A DNA stretch of 56,271 bases, taken from contig NZ_BBQH01000022.1 of assembly GCF_018397995.1 (NCBI RefSeq), positions 1-56,271 on the forward strand, written 5' to 3'. The position numbers were made by a program, and so were the translations under genes. The first letter of the stretch is position 1, and every line of letters starts with the position of its first letter. Under the pieces are notes generated by a model. It saw nothing but the letters and a program-made list of their open reading frames with translations, was not told the origin of the DNA and searched no databases. Shown here piece after piece: positions 43,756 to 52,695 of this stretch. Source of the DNA: Rhizomonospora bruguierae. GTDB taxonomy: Bacteria; Actinomycetota; Actinomycetes; Mycobacteriales; Micromonosporaceae.

Positions 43756-46257
43756 GTGGACGATTCAGGGCACCCGGGTGGCACCACGCCGAGCCGAAAC
43801 GGCAACGGCGCCGGTCAGTACCCCGGTCACCAGGCCGGTCGTGCCCGGCTGAACGGCTGGGCGGCGGTGGACGACGTCTGGTCCAGCGCCGGCGCCGCGC
43901 TGGAGCCCGCTCTCGACCCCATCCACCCCGGCTGGCACACCGCCGACCGGCCCGCGACCCTCGACGCGCCCGCGCCCACCCGCCCCGCCGACCCGGGTCA
44001 CAGCCGCGACGAGTACCTCACCCCGGAGGATCTGCGCGTTCCGTCCAGCGCGCCGCCGTACCCGTACGAGGGCGACCTGGAGGATGCCCGGCTGCTCGAC
44101 GGCGGCTGGCCACCGGAGGCGTTGCCCCGGCCCGCCGAGCGCGACGACGACGGGGTCCGGCGCTCGATCGCGGAGCGCACGCCGGCCGCCGGAATCCCGG
44201 TGTCGTGGCGGGAGCCCGCCCCGCCGCCGTCCGCCGCGCCGCAGTCGCCTGCGCCACAGTCCCCTGTCGACCGGGCCGCTTTGGACCGGCCACCACTCGA
44301 CCGGCCGCCAGTGGATCGGGCCACTGTGGATCATGGCAACCCGCCGTACCACGGGCACCCGGGGTACGAGCGGCAGCCGGAGCCGGCCGGCTACCCATCG
44401 CGGCCGCTGTCCCCGGCGCCGAGCGGTGCCGCCGGCGTGGCCGCCGTGCCGCACCCCATCTCCGCCGTTCCCGCCTCCGCGCCGGTGTCGGCTCCCGGGT
44501 CGATGGCCGCGCCTGGCGCGGCGGGTGCGCCCGCCCCGATGCCGGCGCCTGCCCCGATGCCGGCGCCCGCTGCGGTGGCCGCGCCCGCCCAGGTGGCTAC
44601 GTCCGCCCCGGCGCCGGCGCCCGTCACGTCGATGCCTGCCCAGGTGGCCGCGCCCGCGCCGCCGGCTGCGCCCGCCGCCGGCATGCCGCCGGCCCAGGCG
44701 ATGCCGTCCGGTCCGGGGATGCCTTCGGGGCCGGTGGTGCCGGCCACGGGCAACGCCCCGCCGTTACCGAGCGGGCCGGTCCACCCCGGGTCGGAGCCGC
44801 TCGGGGAGCTGCCCCGTCCGACTTCCGCCCCGCCGCGCCCGATGTCGGCGCCGCCCGTCCCGGCCTCGGGGCCGCCGGCGCCGGCCGCCATGCACGGGGT
44901 GCCGCAGGCGCTGGCGTCCGCCACCCCTTTTAACGGCTACGGCGATCCGGCCGCGCCGCCCGGGTTCCAGCCGGCACCGGGCGGCCGGGAGGAGCCGGCG
45001 CTGCTCCAGCACCGGTACGAGTCGGTCCGGCCGCTGCGCGACCCGCGCGGCTCGGGCCCGATCCCGGTCGCCTCGGCGGCGCCGATCGCGGCCCCGGGCG
45101 TGGGCAATGTGGACGACGGCGAGTCGCTGCCGCAGCGGGTGCCCGCGCCGCCGGACGTGCCCAATTTCGCGCCCCCGGATCCGAACGATCCACCCGCCGA
45201 GACCACCGAGATCGCCCGGATGTTGAAGCATCTGCGGGAGGAGGACGTGCCCGGCCGCCAGCAGGAGGGGTTCGCGGGCTTCGACGTGCCGACGATCCTG
45301 GCCGCCGTCCGGGAGGTCCCCGGGGTGCGGGACGCCCAGGTGCGCACCAGCGAGACCGGCGGGCACAAGCTGCGCCTGGACCTGGCCGACGGCGCCGACC
45401 CGGGCGCGGTCTCGCGCGAGGTCGCCCGGCTGCTCGGCGAGCGCATGGGGTTGGCCGCCGCGCCCCACGGCACCCCGCCGGTCCCCCAGAGCCCGCCGCC
45501 CGCCGCCGAGCGCCCGTCGCCCCCGCGCGGCGTTGTACCGCAGTTGTCGACCGGGGTCGCCCAGCCCACCGGCCGGGTGGCCGCTGAGGGCGGACGCCGC
45601 CGCGCGGAGGAGGCGGAGGCCACCGGTCGCCCGCCCGCCGGGGAGGAGTACCAGGCGCGTCGCCGCCGGCCGAGTCCCGCCGCGGAGCCCGCCTCGGGCC
45701 GGGCCGCCGCTCAGCCCCGCACGCCGCCACCGCTGCCGGCCGGGTACGACCCGCTGAGCGGTCACGCGGGTCCGCAGGCGGGGCCGTCGGCGACGCCATC
45801 GGCCGCTCCGGCGGAGGCGTCGCCGCGGCCGCTGAGCCCCGGCACGCAGCCCGGCCCCCGCGTGGTGCTCGACCACGTGCAGGTCAGCACGTTCGGGCTG
45901 GACGCCACCGTCGAGGTGCGGCTGTCCGCCGGTGACCGGCACACCGTCGGGCTGGCCAGCGGGCCGGCCGTGGACGGGTACGTGCTGCGGCTGTGCGCCG
46001 TGTCCGCCGCGGTCGCGATCGACGACCTGCTGCGCGGCCCGGAGTCGGGCGCCGATCTGGGGCGCTGCTTCGTGGAGCACGCGTCGGTGGTGCCGCTCGG
46101 CAGCTGCGAGGTGGCCGTCGTCGTGGTGCTGCTGGTGTGCGGCGGCTGGGTCGAGCAACTGGCCGGGTCGGCGCTGGTCGCCGGCGACCCCCGCCAGGCG
46201 GTGGTGCGGGCCACGCTGGCCGCCGTGAACCGCCGGCTGGAGGGCCTGCTGGCGTAG
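43756..46257 (+). CDS. Large Pro/Ala-rich protein with conserved actinobacterial C-terminal module
   Basis: 833 aa from GTG 43756 with GGAGGAG 7 nt upstream. No signal peptide or membrane helix is seen. Residues 1-500 are disordered Pro/Ala-rich sequence, with MPAPAP-type repeats around 255-330. A folded block at about 515-565 (FDVPTILAAVREVPGVRDAQ) has the pattern of a small ferredoxin-like domain. The last 140 residues (about 695-833) are dense and well conserved in style, with VQVSTFGLDATVEVRLSAGD, CFVEHASVVPLGSCEVAVVV and GGWVEQLAGSALVAGDPRQA. No known domain name fits. It resembles scaffold or hub proteins; function unknown. Confidence 0.75.
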   Translation: MDDSGHPGGTTPSRNGNGAGQYPGHQAGRARLNGWAAVDDVWSSAGAALEPALDPIHPGWHTADRPATLDAPAPTRPADPGHSRDEYLTPEDLRVPSSAPPYPYEGDLEDARLLDGGWPPEALPRPAERDDDGVRRSIAERTPAAGIPVSWREPAPPPSAAPQSPAPQSPVDRAALDRPPLDRPPVDRATVDHGNPPYHGHPGYERQPEPAGYPSRPLSPAPSGAAGVAAVPHPISAVPASAPVSAPGSMAAPGAAGAPAPMPAPAPMPAPAAVAAPAQVATSAPAPAPVTSMPAQVAAPAPPAAPAAGMPPAQAMPSGPGMPSGPVVPATGNAPPLPSGPVHPGSEPLGELPRPTSAPPRPMSAPPVPASGPPAPAAMHGVPQALASATPFNGYGDPAAPPGFQPAPGGREEPALLQHRYESVRPLRDPRGSGPIPVASAAPIAAPGVGNVDDGESLPQRVPAPPDVPNFAPPDPNDPPAETTEIARMLKHLREEDVPGRQQEGFAGFDVPTILAAVREVPGVRDAQVRTSETGGHKLRLDLADGADPGAVSREVARLLGERMGLAAAPHGTPPVPQSPPPAAERPSPPRGVVPQLSTGVAQPTGRVAAEGGRRRAEEAEATGRPPAGEEYQARRRRPSPAAEPASGRAAAQPRTPPPLPAGYDPLSGHAGPQAGPSATPSAAPAEASPRPLSPGTQPGPRVVLDHVQVSTFGLDATVEVRLSAGDRHTVGLASGPAVDGYVLRLCAVSAAVAIDDLLRGPESGADLGRCFVEHASVVPLGSCEVAVVVVLLVCGGWVEQLAGSALVAGDPRQAVVRATLAAVNRRLEGLLA

Positions 46258-46288
46258 GGCCCCCGATCGGGCGATCTCCAACGGTGGC

Positions 46289-46304
46289 GTTACCGGTGGG
46301 TAAC
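46289..46304. promoter_or_regulatory. Short palindrome upstream of the alpha/beta hydrolase gene
   Basis: GTTACC (46289-46294) and GGTAAC (46299-46304) are exact inverted repeats 4 bp apart, located 17 bp before ATG 46322. A regulator site is possible; length and position are suggestive only. Confidence 0.3.
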
Positions 46305-46321
46305 CGATGCATCATTGTCGG

Positions 46322-47353
46322 ATGAAGCGCGCGAAACTCGCGCCCGACGATCGGCTGCCGCGACCGGAGCGGTTGGCTGCGCCGTGGCCCGGCCGGGCGG
46401 TGCCCCTGGACGGCTCCACGATCTACGTCCGGGACACACCGGCGACCGCACCCGGCGCCGAACCGGCCCTGTACGTGCACGGACTCGGCGGCTCCGCCCA
46501 GAACTGGACCGACCTGGCCGAGCTGCTCGCCGGCCGGCTGGCCGGGCAGGCGATCGACCTGCCCGGGTTCGGCAAGAGCGACCCGGCCCGCCGGTACACG
46601 CTCGCGGCGTTCGCCGAGCGGGTGGTCCGCTGGATCGAGTACAGCGACCGGGGGCCGGTGCACCTGTTCGGCAACTCGCTCGGCGGGGCGATCACGATCC
46701 GGGTGGCCGCGAGCCGCCCCGACCTGGTGCGCTCGCTGACCCTGGTCTCCCCGGCGATGCCGTTCCTGGACCCGCGCAGGTCCGTGCAGGGCCGGGTCGT
46801 GCCGCTGCTGGCGGTGCCGGGCGCGGAGCGGATCGCCGCCCGCCAACTGGCCCGGATCGCGCCGGAGGAGCTGATCCGGCAGATCATCGGCGCCTGCTTC
46901 GCGGACCCGACCTGCGTACCCGAGCAGCGGATGGCCGAGGCACTGGAGGAGATCAGCGTCCGGTACACCGCCGAGCACTACGCCTCGGCGTACCTGGGCA
47001 CGCTGCGCGGCCTGGTCGGCAGCTTCCTGCGGGCGTACCTGCCGGGGGAGGGCTCGCTGTGGCGGATCGCCGCCCGGGTGCGGGCGCCCACCCTGGTCGT
47101 CGCCGGGCGGCAGGACCGCGTGGTGGACATCCGCGTCGCCCCGCAGGTGGCGCGCGCCATCCCGGACAGCCGGCTGCTGATGCTGGACGGCGTGGGTCAC
47201 GTCGCCCAAATGGAGGTGCCGCGGGTGGTGGCCCGGGCCGCGTTGGCCCTGCTCGACGAGGCTGCGCCGGCCACCACGCAAACGGTCGCCCCGCGCCCCA
47301 CCCGGTCGGGTTTCGCGTCCGACCACGCCGCCGGCTTCGGTATGGCAGGCTAA
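46322..47353 (+). CDS. Alpha/beta-fold hydrolase
   Basis: 343 aa. Oxyanion region YVHGLGGSAQNW, nucleophile Ser in LFGNSLGGAITI, catalytic Asp in VAGRQDRVVD and His in DGVGHVAQME make a complete triad. A cap domain lies between strands 6 and 7. It resembles esterase/lipase or meta-cleavage-hydrolase-type enzymes; no signal peptide is present. It is located between the 833-aa protein and the DUF3152 pair, an arrangement shared with other actinomycetes. The substrate cannot be read from sequence. Confidence 0.87.
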   Translation: MKRAKLAPDDRLPRPERLAAPWPGRAVPLDGSTIYVRDTPATAPGAEPALYVHGLGGSAQNWTDLAELLAGRLAGQAIDLPGFGKSDPARRYTLAAFAERVVRWIEYSDRGPVHLFGNSLGGAITIRVAASRPDLVRSLTLVSPAMPFLDPRRSVQGRVVPLLAVPGAERIAARQLARIAPEELIRQIIGACFADPTCVPEQRMAEALEEISVRYTAEHYASAYLGTLRGLVGSFLRAYLPGEGSLWRIAARVRAPTLVVAGRQDRVVDIRVAPQVARAIPDSRLLMLDGVGHVAQMEVPRVVARAALALLDEAAPATTQTVAPRPTRSGFASDHAAGFGMAG

Positions 47354-47361
47354 GTGCCCTG

Positions 47362-48231
47362 ATGTCCGTTCGTTCTCGTATGTGGCTCGCCGTGCTCCTG
47401 CTCGCTGGGCTCGTCGTGTCTGTCGCCGGTGTCGTCCTGGTGCGTGGGTCGACCCCGCCGTGGTTGGGCGGGAAGGCCAGCGAGGCGCCGACCGGGCCGG
47501 TCGGGTCGCCGCGGGTGCCGGCGCCGGTCGAGCGCGTCGTGGCCGGGCTCCCGGCGCCCACCGATCCGGCGCCCACGCTCACGCCCCTGCCGACGATCGC
47601 CCCGACCCCGCCGGAGCAGCCGCCCCTCCAACTGGTCGGAGCCTTCCCACGCAACGGGCCGGGCACCTTCACCGTCGAGCCGACGCGGGGGCCGGTGCTG
47701 GGCGCCGCCGGCCCGATCCGGCGGTTCCAGGTCGCGGTCGAGCGGGGCATGGCGGAGGGCACCGCCGAGTTCGCCGCGGCGATCGACGACGTGCTGGGCG
47801 ACCCGCGCAGTTGGGTCGCCGGCCGCCGGTTCCGGCTCCAGCGGGCAGCGGCCGGCGCGGCGCACGATTTCACCGTGTACCTGGCGACGCCCGGCACCGC
47901 CCAGCGGTTGTGCCGCCAGGGCGGGGTGGACATCCGCGTGAACGGCGAGCCCTTCACCTCCTGCCGGGCCGGCCCCGCCGTGGTCATCAACCTGGCCCGC
48001 TGGCGCCTGGCCACCCCGTCGTACGTGAGCCGCCGCATCCCCCTCGCCGTGTACCGGCAGTACGTCATCAACCACGAGGTGGGTCACGCGTTGGGGCACG
48101 GCCACGCGCGCTGCCCGGGTCCGGGGCGGCCGGCGCCGGTGATGATGCAGCAGACGCTGAGCCTCGGCCGGTGCACCGCGAACCCGTGGCCCTACCTGAA
48201 CGGGCGCCAGTACTCCGGCCCATCGCTATAA
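47362..48231 (+). CDS. DUF3152 membrane-anchored metalloprotease-like protein, copy 1
   Basis: 289 aa starting 8 nt after the hydrolase gene. One N-terminal helix (MWLAVLLLAGLVVSVAGVVL), a Pro-rich linker, then the DUF3152 domain with FQVAVERGMAEGTAEFAAAI and RFRLQRAAAG. The zinc motif HEVGHALGHGH (HExxHxxGxxH, metzincin type) is near residue 236. The domain ends with PVMMQQTLSLGRCTANPWPY. Four Cys are present in the outer part. It is probably an envelope zinc protease; substrates are unknown. A second copy follows directly. Confidence 0.83.
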   Translation: MSVRSRMWLAVLLLAGLVVSVAGVVLVRGSTPPWLGGKASEAPTGPVGSPRVPAPVERVVAGLPAPTDPAPTLTPLPTIAPTPPEQPPLQLVGAFPRNGPGTFTVEPTRGPVLGAAGPIRRFQVAVERGMAEGTAEFAAAIDDVLGDPRSWVAGRRFRLQRAAAGAAHDFTVYLATPGTAQRLCRQGGVDIRVNGEPFTSCRAGPAVVINLARWRLATPSYVSRRIPLAVYRQYVINHEVGHALGHGHARCPGPGRPAPVMMQQTLSLGRCTANPWPYLNGRQYSGPSL

Positions 48232-48292
48232 ATCGGGGCGAATTTGGGACGGGGATGTCCGTGTGTCGCCCCGCGGACGCATGACAAGCTGA

Positions 48293-49189
48293 GTGGCGAT
48301 GGCCGACCAGGCGACCCGAAGCCGCCCCCGGCCCGCCCGCCCGGAGACCGAGCAGGACCGCGCGGCGGGCGAGGCCGTCGCGCCCCCGGCGGCCGGGAAC
48401 GCTCCGCCCGGACGGTCGCGTCTGGACCCCGGATCGGTAGCCGCGAAGCGGGCCGGCCTGCGCCGTCGGCGTACCGGAGCGGTGTTGCTGATGCTGGCGG
48501 CGGCCGCGCTGGTCGGCGTGGACCTGGCGCGCGGCGGACCGCTGCCCCGGGCGGTGGTCGCGCCGCCCACGACCGAGCCGCCGTCCGCCGCGCCCACCGC
48601 GCCCACCGCACCCGCCGTGGTGGTCCCGTCGAAGGGCGCCAACACGTTCGCGTACGCGGGCCAGGGACGCGCCTTCGGGTCGGCCGGGACGCTGCGTAAG
48701 TACCGGGTGGCGGTGGAGAACGGCTCCGGCGTGACCCCGGGCGCCTTCGCCGCCGCCGTGGACGCGATCCTCGCCGACCCGCGGGGCTGGACCGCCAGCG
48801 GCAAGCTGCGCCTGCAACGGGTGGCCAAGTCGGCGGCGGCCGAGTTCACCGTCTACCTGGCCACGCCCGCCACCTCCGAGCGCATGTGCGCCGTGGGCGG
48901 CCTGCACACCGACGGGTTCGCCTCCTGCCGGCTGAAGGGGCAGGTCATCATCAACCTGGCCCGATGGCTCACCGCGGTCCCCGACTACGGCGCCCCGCTG
49001 AAGGACTACCAGGCGTACGCGCTCAACCATGAGGTCGGTCACCAGTTGGGGCGGGGCCACGAGGCGTGCAAGGGTCCGGGCGATCTCGCGCCGGTCATGC
49101 AGCAGCAGACGTACGGGCTGCGGGGGTGCCTGCCGAACAGTTGGCCGTACGTGGACGGCAAGCCTTACACCGGCCCGGCGGTGCCCTGA
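48293..49189 (+). CDS. DUF3152 membrane-anchored metalloprotease-like protein, copy 2
   Basis: 298 aa from GTG 48293 (ATG 48299 is also possible). A basic cytoplasmic N-terminus of about 60 residues precedes one helix (GAVLLMLAAAALVGVDLA). The DUF3152 domain repeats the first copy's landmarks: YRVAVENGSGVTPGAFAAAV, KLRLQRVAKSAAAEFTVYLA, the zinc motif HEVGHQLGRGH and PVMQQQTYGLRGCLPNSWPY. The cytoplasmic extension is absent from copy 1. The tandem pair probably arose by duplication. MoeZ follows 89 nt downstream. Confidence 0.84.
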   Translation: MAMADQATRSRPRPARPETEQDRAAGEAVAPPAAGNAPPGRSRLDPGSVAAKRAGLRRRRTGAVLLMLAAAALVGVDLARGGPLPRAVVAPPTTEPPSAAPTAPTAPAVVVPSKGANTFAYAGQGRAFGSAGTLRKYRVAVENGSGVTPGAFAAAVDAILADPRGWTASGKLRLQRVAKSAAAEFTVYLATPATSERMCAVGGLHTDGFASCRLKGQVIINLARWLTAVPDYGAPLKDYQAYALNHEVGHQLGRGHEACKGPGDLAPVMQQQTYGLRGCLPNSWPYVDGKPYTGPAVP

Positions 49190-49278
49190 CCAGAACGCGG
49201 GACGCCGGGAATGCCCACCCTCGCCGGGCGGTTGGTGCGGTTATCGTTGTGCCCGTCGTCAACCCCGGGGAGTCCATC

Positions 49279-50460
49279 GTGTCCCTGCCGCCGCTCGTCG
49301 ACCCGGCCGAGGAGCTGAGCGTCGACGAGATCCGCCGCTACTCGCGTCACCTGATCATCCCGGACGTCGGGGTGGACGGCCAGAAGCGCCTCAAGAACGC
49401 CAAGGTGCTGTGCGTGGGCGCCGGCGGCCTCGGCTCGCCCGCGCTGATGTACCTCGCGGCCGCGGGCGTCGGCACGCTCGGCATCATCGACTTCGACACC
49501 GTGGACGAGTCCAACCTCCAGCGGCAGGTCATCCACGGCCAGTCCGACATCGGCCGGGCCAAGGCCGAGTCCGCCGCCAACTCCGTCCGCGAGATCAACC
49601 CGAACGTCCGCGTCGTGATCCACAACACGGTGCTGGACCGGGAGAACGTGCTGGAGATCTTCTCCGGGTACGACCTGATCGTGGACGGGACGGACAACTT
49701 CGCCACCCGCTACATGGTCAACGACGCGGCGGTGCTGCTCGGCAAGCCGTACGTGTGGGGTTCGATCTACCGGTTCGACGGGCAGGCGTCGGTGTTCTGG
49801 GCCGAGTACGGCCCCTGCTACCGCTGCCTCTACCCGGAGCCCCCGCCGCCGGGCATGGTCCCCTCCTGCGCCGAGGGCGGCGTGCTCGGCGTGCTGTGCG
49901 CCAGCATCGGCGCGATCCAGGTCACCGAGGCGATCAAGCTGATCGCCGGCATCGGTGAGCCGCTGGTCGGTGGCCTCCAGGTGTACGACGCGCTGGAGAT
50001 GACCTACCGGAAGATCCGGGTCCGCAAGGACCCGAACTGCGTGCTCTGCGGCCCGAACGCCACCCAGAAGGAACTGCTGGCGGACTACGAGGACTTCTGC
50101 GGCGCCGTCTCGGCCGAGGCGGAGCAGGCGGTCGTCGACTCCACCATCACCGCCCTGGAGTTGAAGGACTGGCAGGAGTCCGGCAAGGACTTCCTGCTGG
50201 TGGACGTGCGCGAGCCCGCCGAGTACGAGATTGTGCGGATCCCGGGCAGCGTGCTGATCCCGAAGGGCGAGATCCTGTCCGGCGCGGCGCTGTCCCGGCT
50301 CCCGCAGGACAAACAGATCGTGCTGCACTGCAAGTCGGGCGTGCGCTCCGCCGAGGCGCTCGCCGCGCTGAAGCAGGCCGGGTTCTCCGACGCCGTCCAC
50401 GTGCAGGGGGGCGTGCTTTCCTGGGTCAAGCAGATCGACCCGTCCCTGCCCAGCTACTGA
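49279..50460 (+). CDS. moeZ: Adenylyltransferase/sulfurtransferase MoeZ
   Basis: 393 aa from GTG 49279 with GGGGA 7 nt before it. An N-terminal ThiF/MoeB-type E1 domain has VLCVGAGGLGSPALMYLAAA for ATP, zinc Cys pairs in CYRCLYPEP and CVLCG, and a catalytic Cys region around PSCAEGGVLGVLCASIGAIQ. The C-terminal rhodanese domain (about 295-393) carries the persulfide Cys in VLHCKSGVRSAEAL. MoeZ adenylates and thiocarboxylates small sulfur carrier proteins (MoaD, ThiS, CysO-like) for molybdopterin and other sulfur products. It may thus support the molybdoenzyme at the start of the window. Confidence 0.93.
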   Translation: MSLPPLVDPAEELSVDEIRRYSRHLIIPDVGVDGQKRLKNAKVLCVGAGGLGSPALMYLAAAGVGTLGIIDFDTVDESNLQRQVIHGQSDIGRAKAESAANSVREINPNVRVVIHNTVLDRENVLEIFSGYDLIVDGTDNFATRYMVNDAAVLLGKPYVWGSIYRFDGQASVFWAEYGPCYRCLYPEPPPPGMVPSCAEGGVLGVLCASIGAIQVTEAIKLIAGIGEPLVGGLQVYDALEMTYRKIRVRKDPNCVLCGPNATQKELLADYEDFCGAVSAEAEQAVVDSTITALELKDWQESGKDFLLVDVREPAEYEIVRIPGSVLIPKGEILSGAALSRLPQDKQIVLHCKSGVRSAEALAALKQAGFSDAVHVQGGVLSWVKQIDPSLPSY

Positions 50461-50470
50461 GTGTGCTGCC

Positions 50471-50500
50471 GGGGGACCCGCGCCGGTGCGCGGGGCCCCC
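50471..50500 (+). terminator. Strong GC hairpin terminator after moeZ
   Basis: GGGGGACCCGCGC (50471-50483) pairs with GCGCGGGGCCCCC (50488-50500) over 13 positions with one A-G mismatch and a 4-nt CGGT loop, 10 nt past the moeZ stop. There is no T-run. Confidence 0.75.
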
Positions 50501-50523
50501 GCCGCATCCGCCGGTCGTCCGAG

Positions 50524-50551
50524 TTGCGACGGCGAAGCTCGCCGGTATGTT
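50524..50551 (+). promoter_or_regulatory. Housekeeping-type promoter, leaderless, of the terpene-cyclase-fold gene
   Basis: TTGCGA (50524-50529) and TATGTT (50546-50551) are 16 bp apart; GTG 50558 follows the -10 after 6 nt. This is one of the better promoter matches in the window and explains the missing Shine-Dalgarno site. Confidence 0.5.
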
Positions 50552-50557
50552 TCTGGC

Positions 50558-51361
50558 GTGGTCGACCTTGATGCCGCGATCGGCTTCGTCGTGGCGAAGG
50601 GCGACGGCGTGGACCGTGCCCGCCTGTCGTACCTGCGCACCAGCGCCAGCGCCAGCGCCGAAGCGCTGGCCAAGGCCGAGATGGGCACCGCGCCGGACGG
50701 CGGCTGGCCCGCCTTCTGGGGCGGCGAGATCGCCTCGATCGACGCCACCTGCTTCCACCTCGCCGAACTGGACGATCTCGGTGCCCTGGCCCGTCCGCCG
50801 GCCGTGGGTGCCCTCGATTGGCTCGCCGGCCGCCAGCACGAGGACGGCCACTGGGAGGAGGACGAGTCGCTGGCCAAGGTGGCGCCGCCCTGGGCCCGCC
50901 CCGGCGACCCGGAGGCCGCCATGTACCTCACCGCCGGCGCCGCCTTCTGGCTGACCGTCGCCGCCCACGACGCCCGCCCCGGCGCCACCTCCCGGTACGC
51001 CGAGCAGTTGACCGCCGCCGCCCGCTGCCTCGTCCAGGCCCTCAAGCCGGACGGCACCTGGGACTCCTACCTCGCCACCGGCTGGCTGACCGCCGCCGTC
51101 CTGCACGACCAGGAGATGTTCTATGAGTCCGCCCGCATCCAGGTCGCCCTGGGCGAGCGGGTCCGCGACATGTCCCCGGCGAACCTGGCCGCCATGGCCG
51201 CCGCCCTGCGCCGCGTCGGCGTCTCCGCCGACGACTGGCTGCTCACCGCCGCCCGCACCCGCCTCGGCGAGACCCAGCGCAGCGACGGCGGCTGGCCCAG
51301 CGACGACGGCGCCGCCTTCGACGTCCACACCACCCTCACCGCCATCCGCGCCATCCGCTGA
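50558..51361 (+). CDS. Prenyltransferase/squalene-cyclase-fold repeat protein
   Basis: 267 aa from GTG 50558. Repeats of the terpenoid-cyclase alpha/alpha fold are visible: LDWLAGRQHEDGHWEEDE, LVQALKPDGTWDSYLATGWL and TRLGETQRSDGGWPSDDGAA (QxDGGW-type motifs), each followed by a helix. The protein has only part of the 600-aa barrel of squalene-hopene cyclases and no DxDD catalytic motif. It is therefore a small binding or modifying domain, not an obvious cyclase. Neighbours give no pathway. Confidence 0.75.
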   Translation: MVDLDAAIGFVVAKGDGVDRARLSYLRTSASASAEALAKAEMGTAPDGGWPAFWGGEIASIDATCFHLAELDDLGALARPPAVGALDWLAGRQHEDGHWEEDESLAKVAPPWARPGDPEAAMYLTAGAAFWLTVAAHDARPGATSRYAEQLTAAARCLVQALKPDGTWDSYLATGWLTAAVLHDQEMFYESARIQVALGERVRDMSPANLAAMAAALRRVGVSADDWLLTAARTRLGETQRSDGGWPSDDGAAFDVHTTLTAIRAIR

Positions 51362-51428
51362 CCCCCGCCACCGCCGCAGCCACGCAGTCGCGGATTTCGG
51401 TGACGAGACCTACGTGCTCGGTTAGCGG

Positions 51429-52673
51429 TCAGGGGCGGGTGTGGCCGTCGCCGGTGACCACGTACTTCGTGGAGGTGAGCTCGGGCAGGCCCATGGGGCC
51501 GCGGGCGTGCAGTTTCTGGGTGGAGATGCCGATCTCGGCGCCGAAGCCGAACTCGCCGCCGTCGGTGAACCTGGTCGACGCGTTCACCAGGACGGCCGCC
51601 GCGTCGACCCGGGCCACGAATTCGCGGGCCGCGCTGGCCGAGTCGGTGACGATGGCCTCGGAGTGGCCGGTGCCGTACCGGCGGATGTGCTCGACCGCGG
51701 CGGCCAGGGACGGGACCACCGCCGCGGCGATGTCCAGGGAGAGGTACTCGGCGCCGAAGTCCTCCTCGGTCGCGGGCACCACCTCGGGGGAGTGGCCGGC
51801 GACGGTCGGGTCGCCGTGGACGGTCACGCCGGCGTCGGCCAGGGCGCGCAGGACCCGGGGCAGGAAGGTGCCGGCGATGTCGGCGTGCACCAGCAGCGAC
51901 TCGGCCGCGTTGCACACGGACGGGCGGCGGGTCTTGGCGTTGAGCACGATGGCGAGGGCCTTCTCCGGGTCGGCGGCGGCGTCCACGTAGACGTGGCAGT
52001 TGCCCACGCCGGTCTCGATGACCGGCACCATGGACTCCTCGACCACCGTCTTGATCAGGGCGGCGCCGCCGCGCGGGATCAGCACGTCGACCAGCCCGCG
52101 GGCCCGCATCAGCTCCTTGACCGACTCCCGGGACGAGGCGTCCAGCAGTTGGACCGCGTCGGCGGGCAGGCCGGCGCCGGCGACCGCGGCGCGGAGGGCG
52201 TCGACGATGGCGGCGTTGGAGCGGGCGGCGGAGGAGGAGCCGCGCAGCAGGGCGGCGTTGCCGGACTTGAGGCAGATGCCCGCGGCGTCGGCGGTGACGT
52301 TCGGGCGACCCTCGTAGATCATGCCGACCACGCCGAACGGGACGCGGACCTGGCGCAGTTCCAGGCCGTTGGCGAGGGTGCCGCCGCGGACCACCTCGCC
52401 GACCGGGTCGGGGAGGGCGGCCATGTCCCGCAGGGCGGCGGCCATGCCGGCGATCCGCTCCGGGTCGAGCGCCAGGCGGTCGATCATCGCCGCGGAGAGG
52501 CCGGCCTCGCGCCCGGCCGCCACGTCGCCGGCGTTCGCCGCCACGATCGGCTCGGTGGCGGCCACCAGGGCGTCCGCCATCGCGTTCAGCGCGGCGTCCT
52601 TGACGGTGCGCGGGGCGGTGGCCAGTTCGGTTGCGGCGGCGCGGGCCCGGCGGGCCTGCTCGGTCACGCTCAT
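51429..52673 (-). CDS. proA: Glutamate-5-semialdehyde dehydrogenase (gamma-glutamyl phosphate reductase)
   Basis: 414 aa. The fold and blocks match Pro[52 protein letters not shown] and the catalytic Cys in [17 protein letters not shown]. It reduces gamma-glutamyl 5-phosphate with NADPH to the semialdehyde, the second step of proline synthesis. It lies 22 nt downstream of proB on the same strand, so the pair is an operon. Confidence 0.95.
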   Translation of the reverse strand: MSVTEQARRARAAATELATAPRTVKDAALNAMADALVAATEPIVAANAGDVAAGREAGLSAAMIDRLALDPERIAGMAAALRDMAALPDPVGEVVRGGTLANGLELRQVRVPFGVVGMIYEGRPNVTADAAGICLKSGNAALLRGSSSAARSNAAIVDALRAAVAGAGLPADAVQLLDASSRESVKELMRARGLVDVLIPRGGAALIKTVVEESMVPVIETGVGNCHVYVDAAADPEKALAIVLNAKTRRPSVCNAAESLLVHADIAGTFLPRVLRALADAGVTVHGDPTVAGHSPEVVPATEEDFGAEYLSLDIAAAVVPSLAAAVEHIRRYGTGHSEAIVTDSASAAREFVARVDAAAVLVNASTRFTDGGEFGFGAEIGISTQKLHARGPMGLPELTSTKYVVTGDGHTRP

Positions 52674-52695
52674 CGAGGGCTCCCAGCAGAGAAGG

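Noticed and set aside
43756-46257. Possible repeat array or CRISPR-like structure from MPAPAP codons
   Set aside because: The repeats are short codon-level Pro/Ala runs inside a disordered coding region, without spacers or constant unit length.
46289-46320. Leaderless promoter for the alpha/beta hydrolase from CATTGT
   Set aside because: Only 3 nt separate the hexamer from the ATG, too short for the usual -10 spacing.
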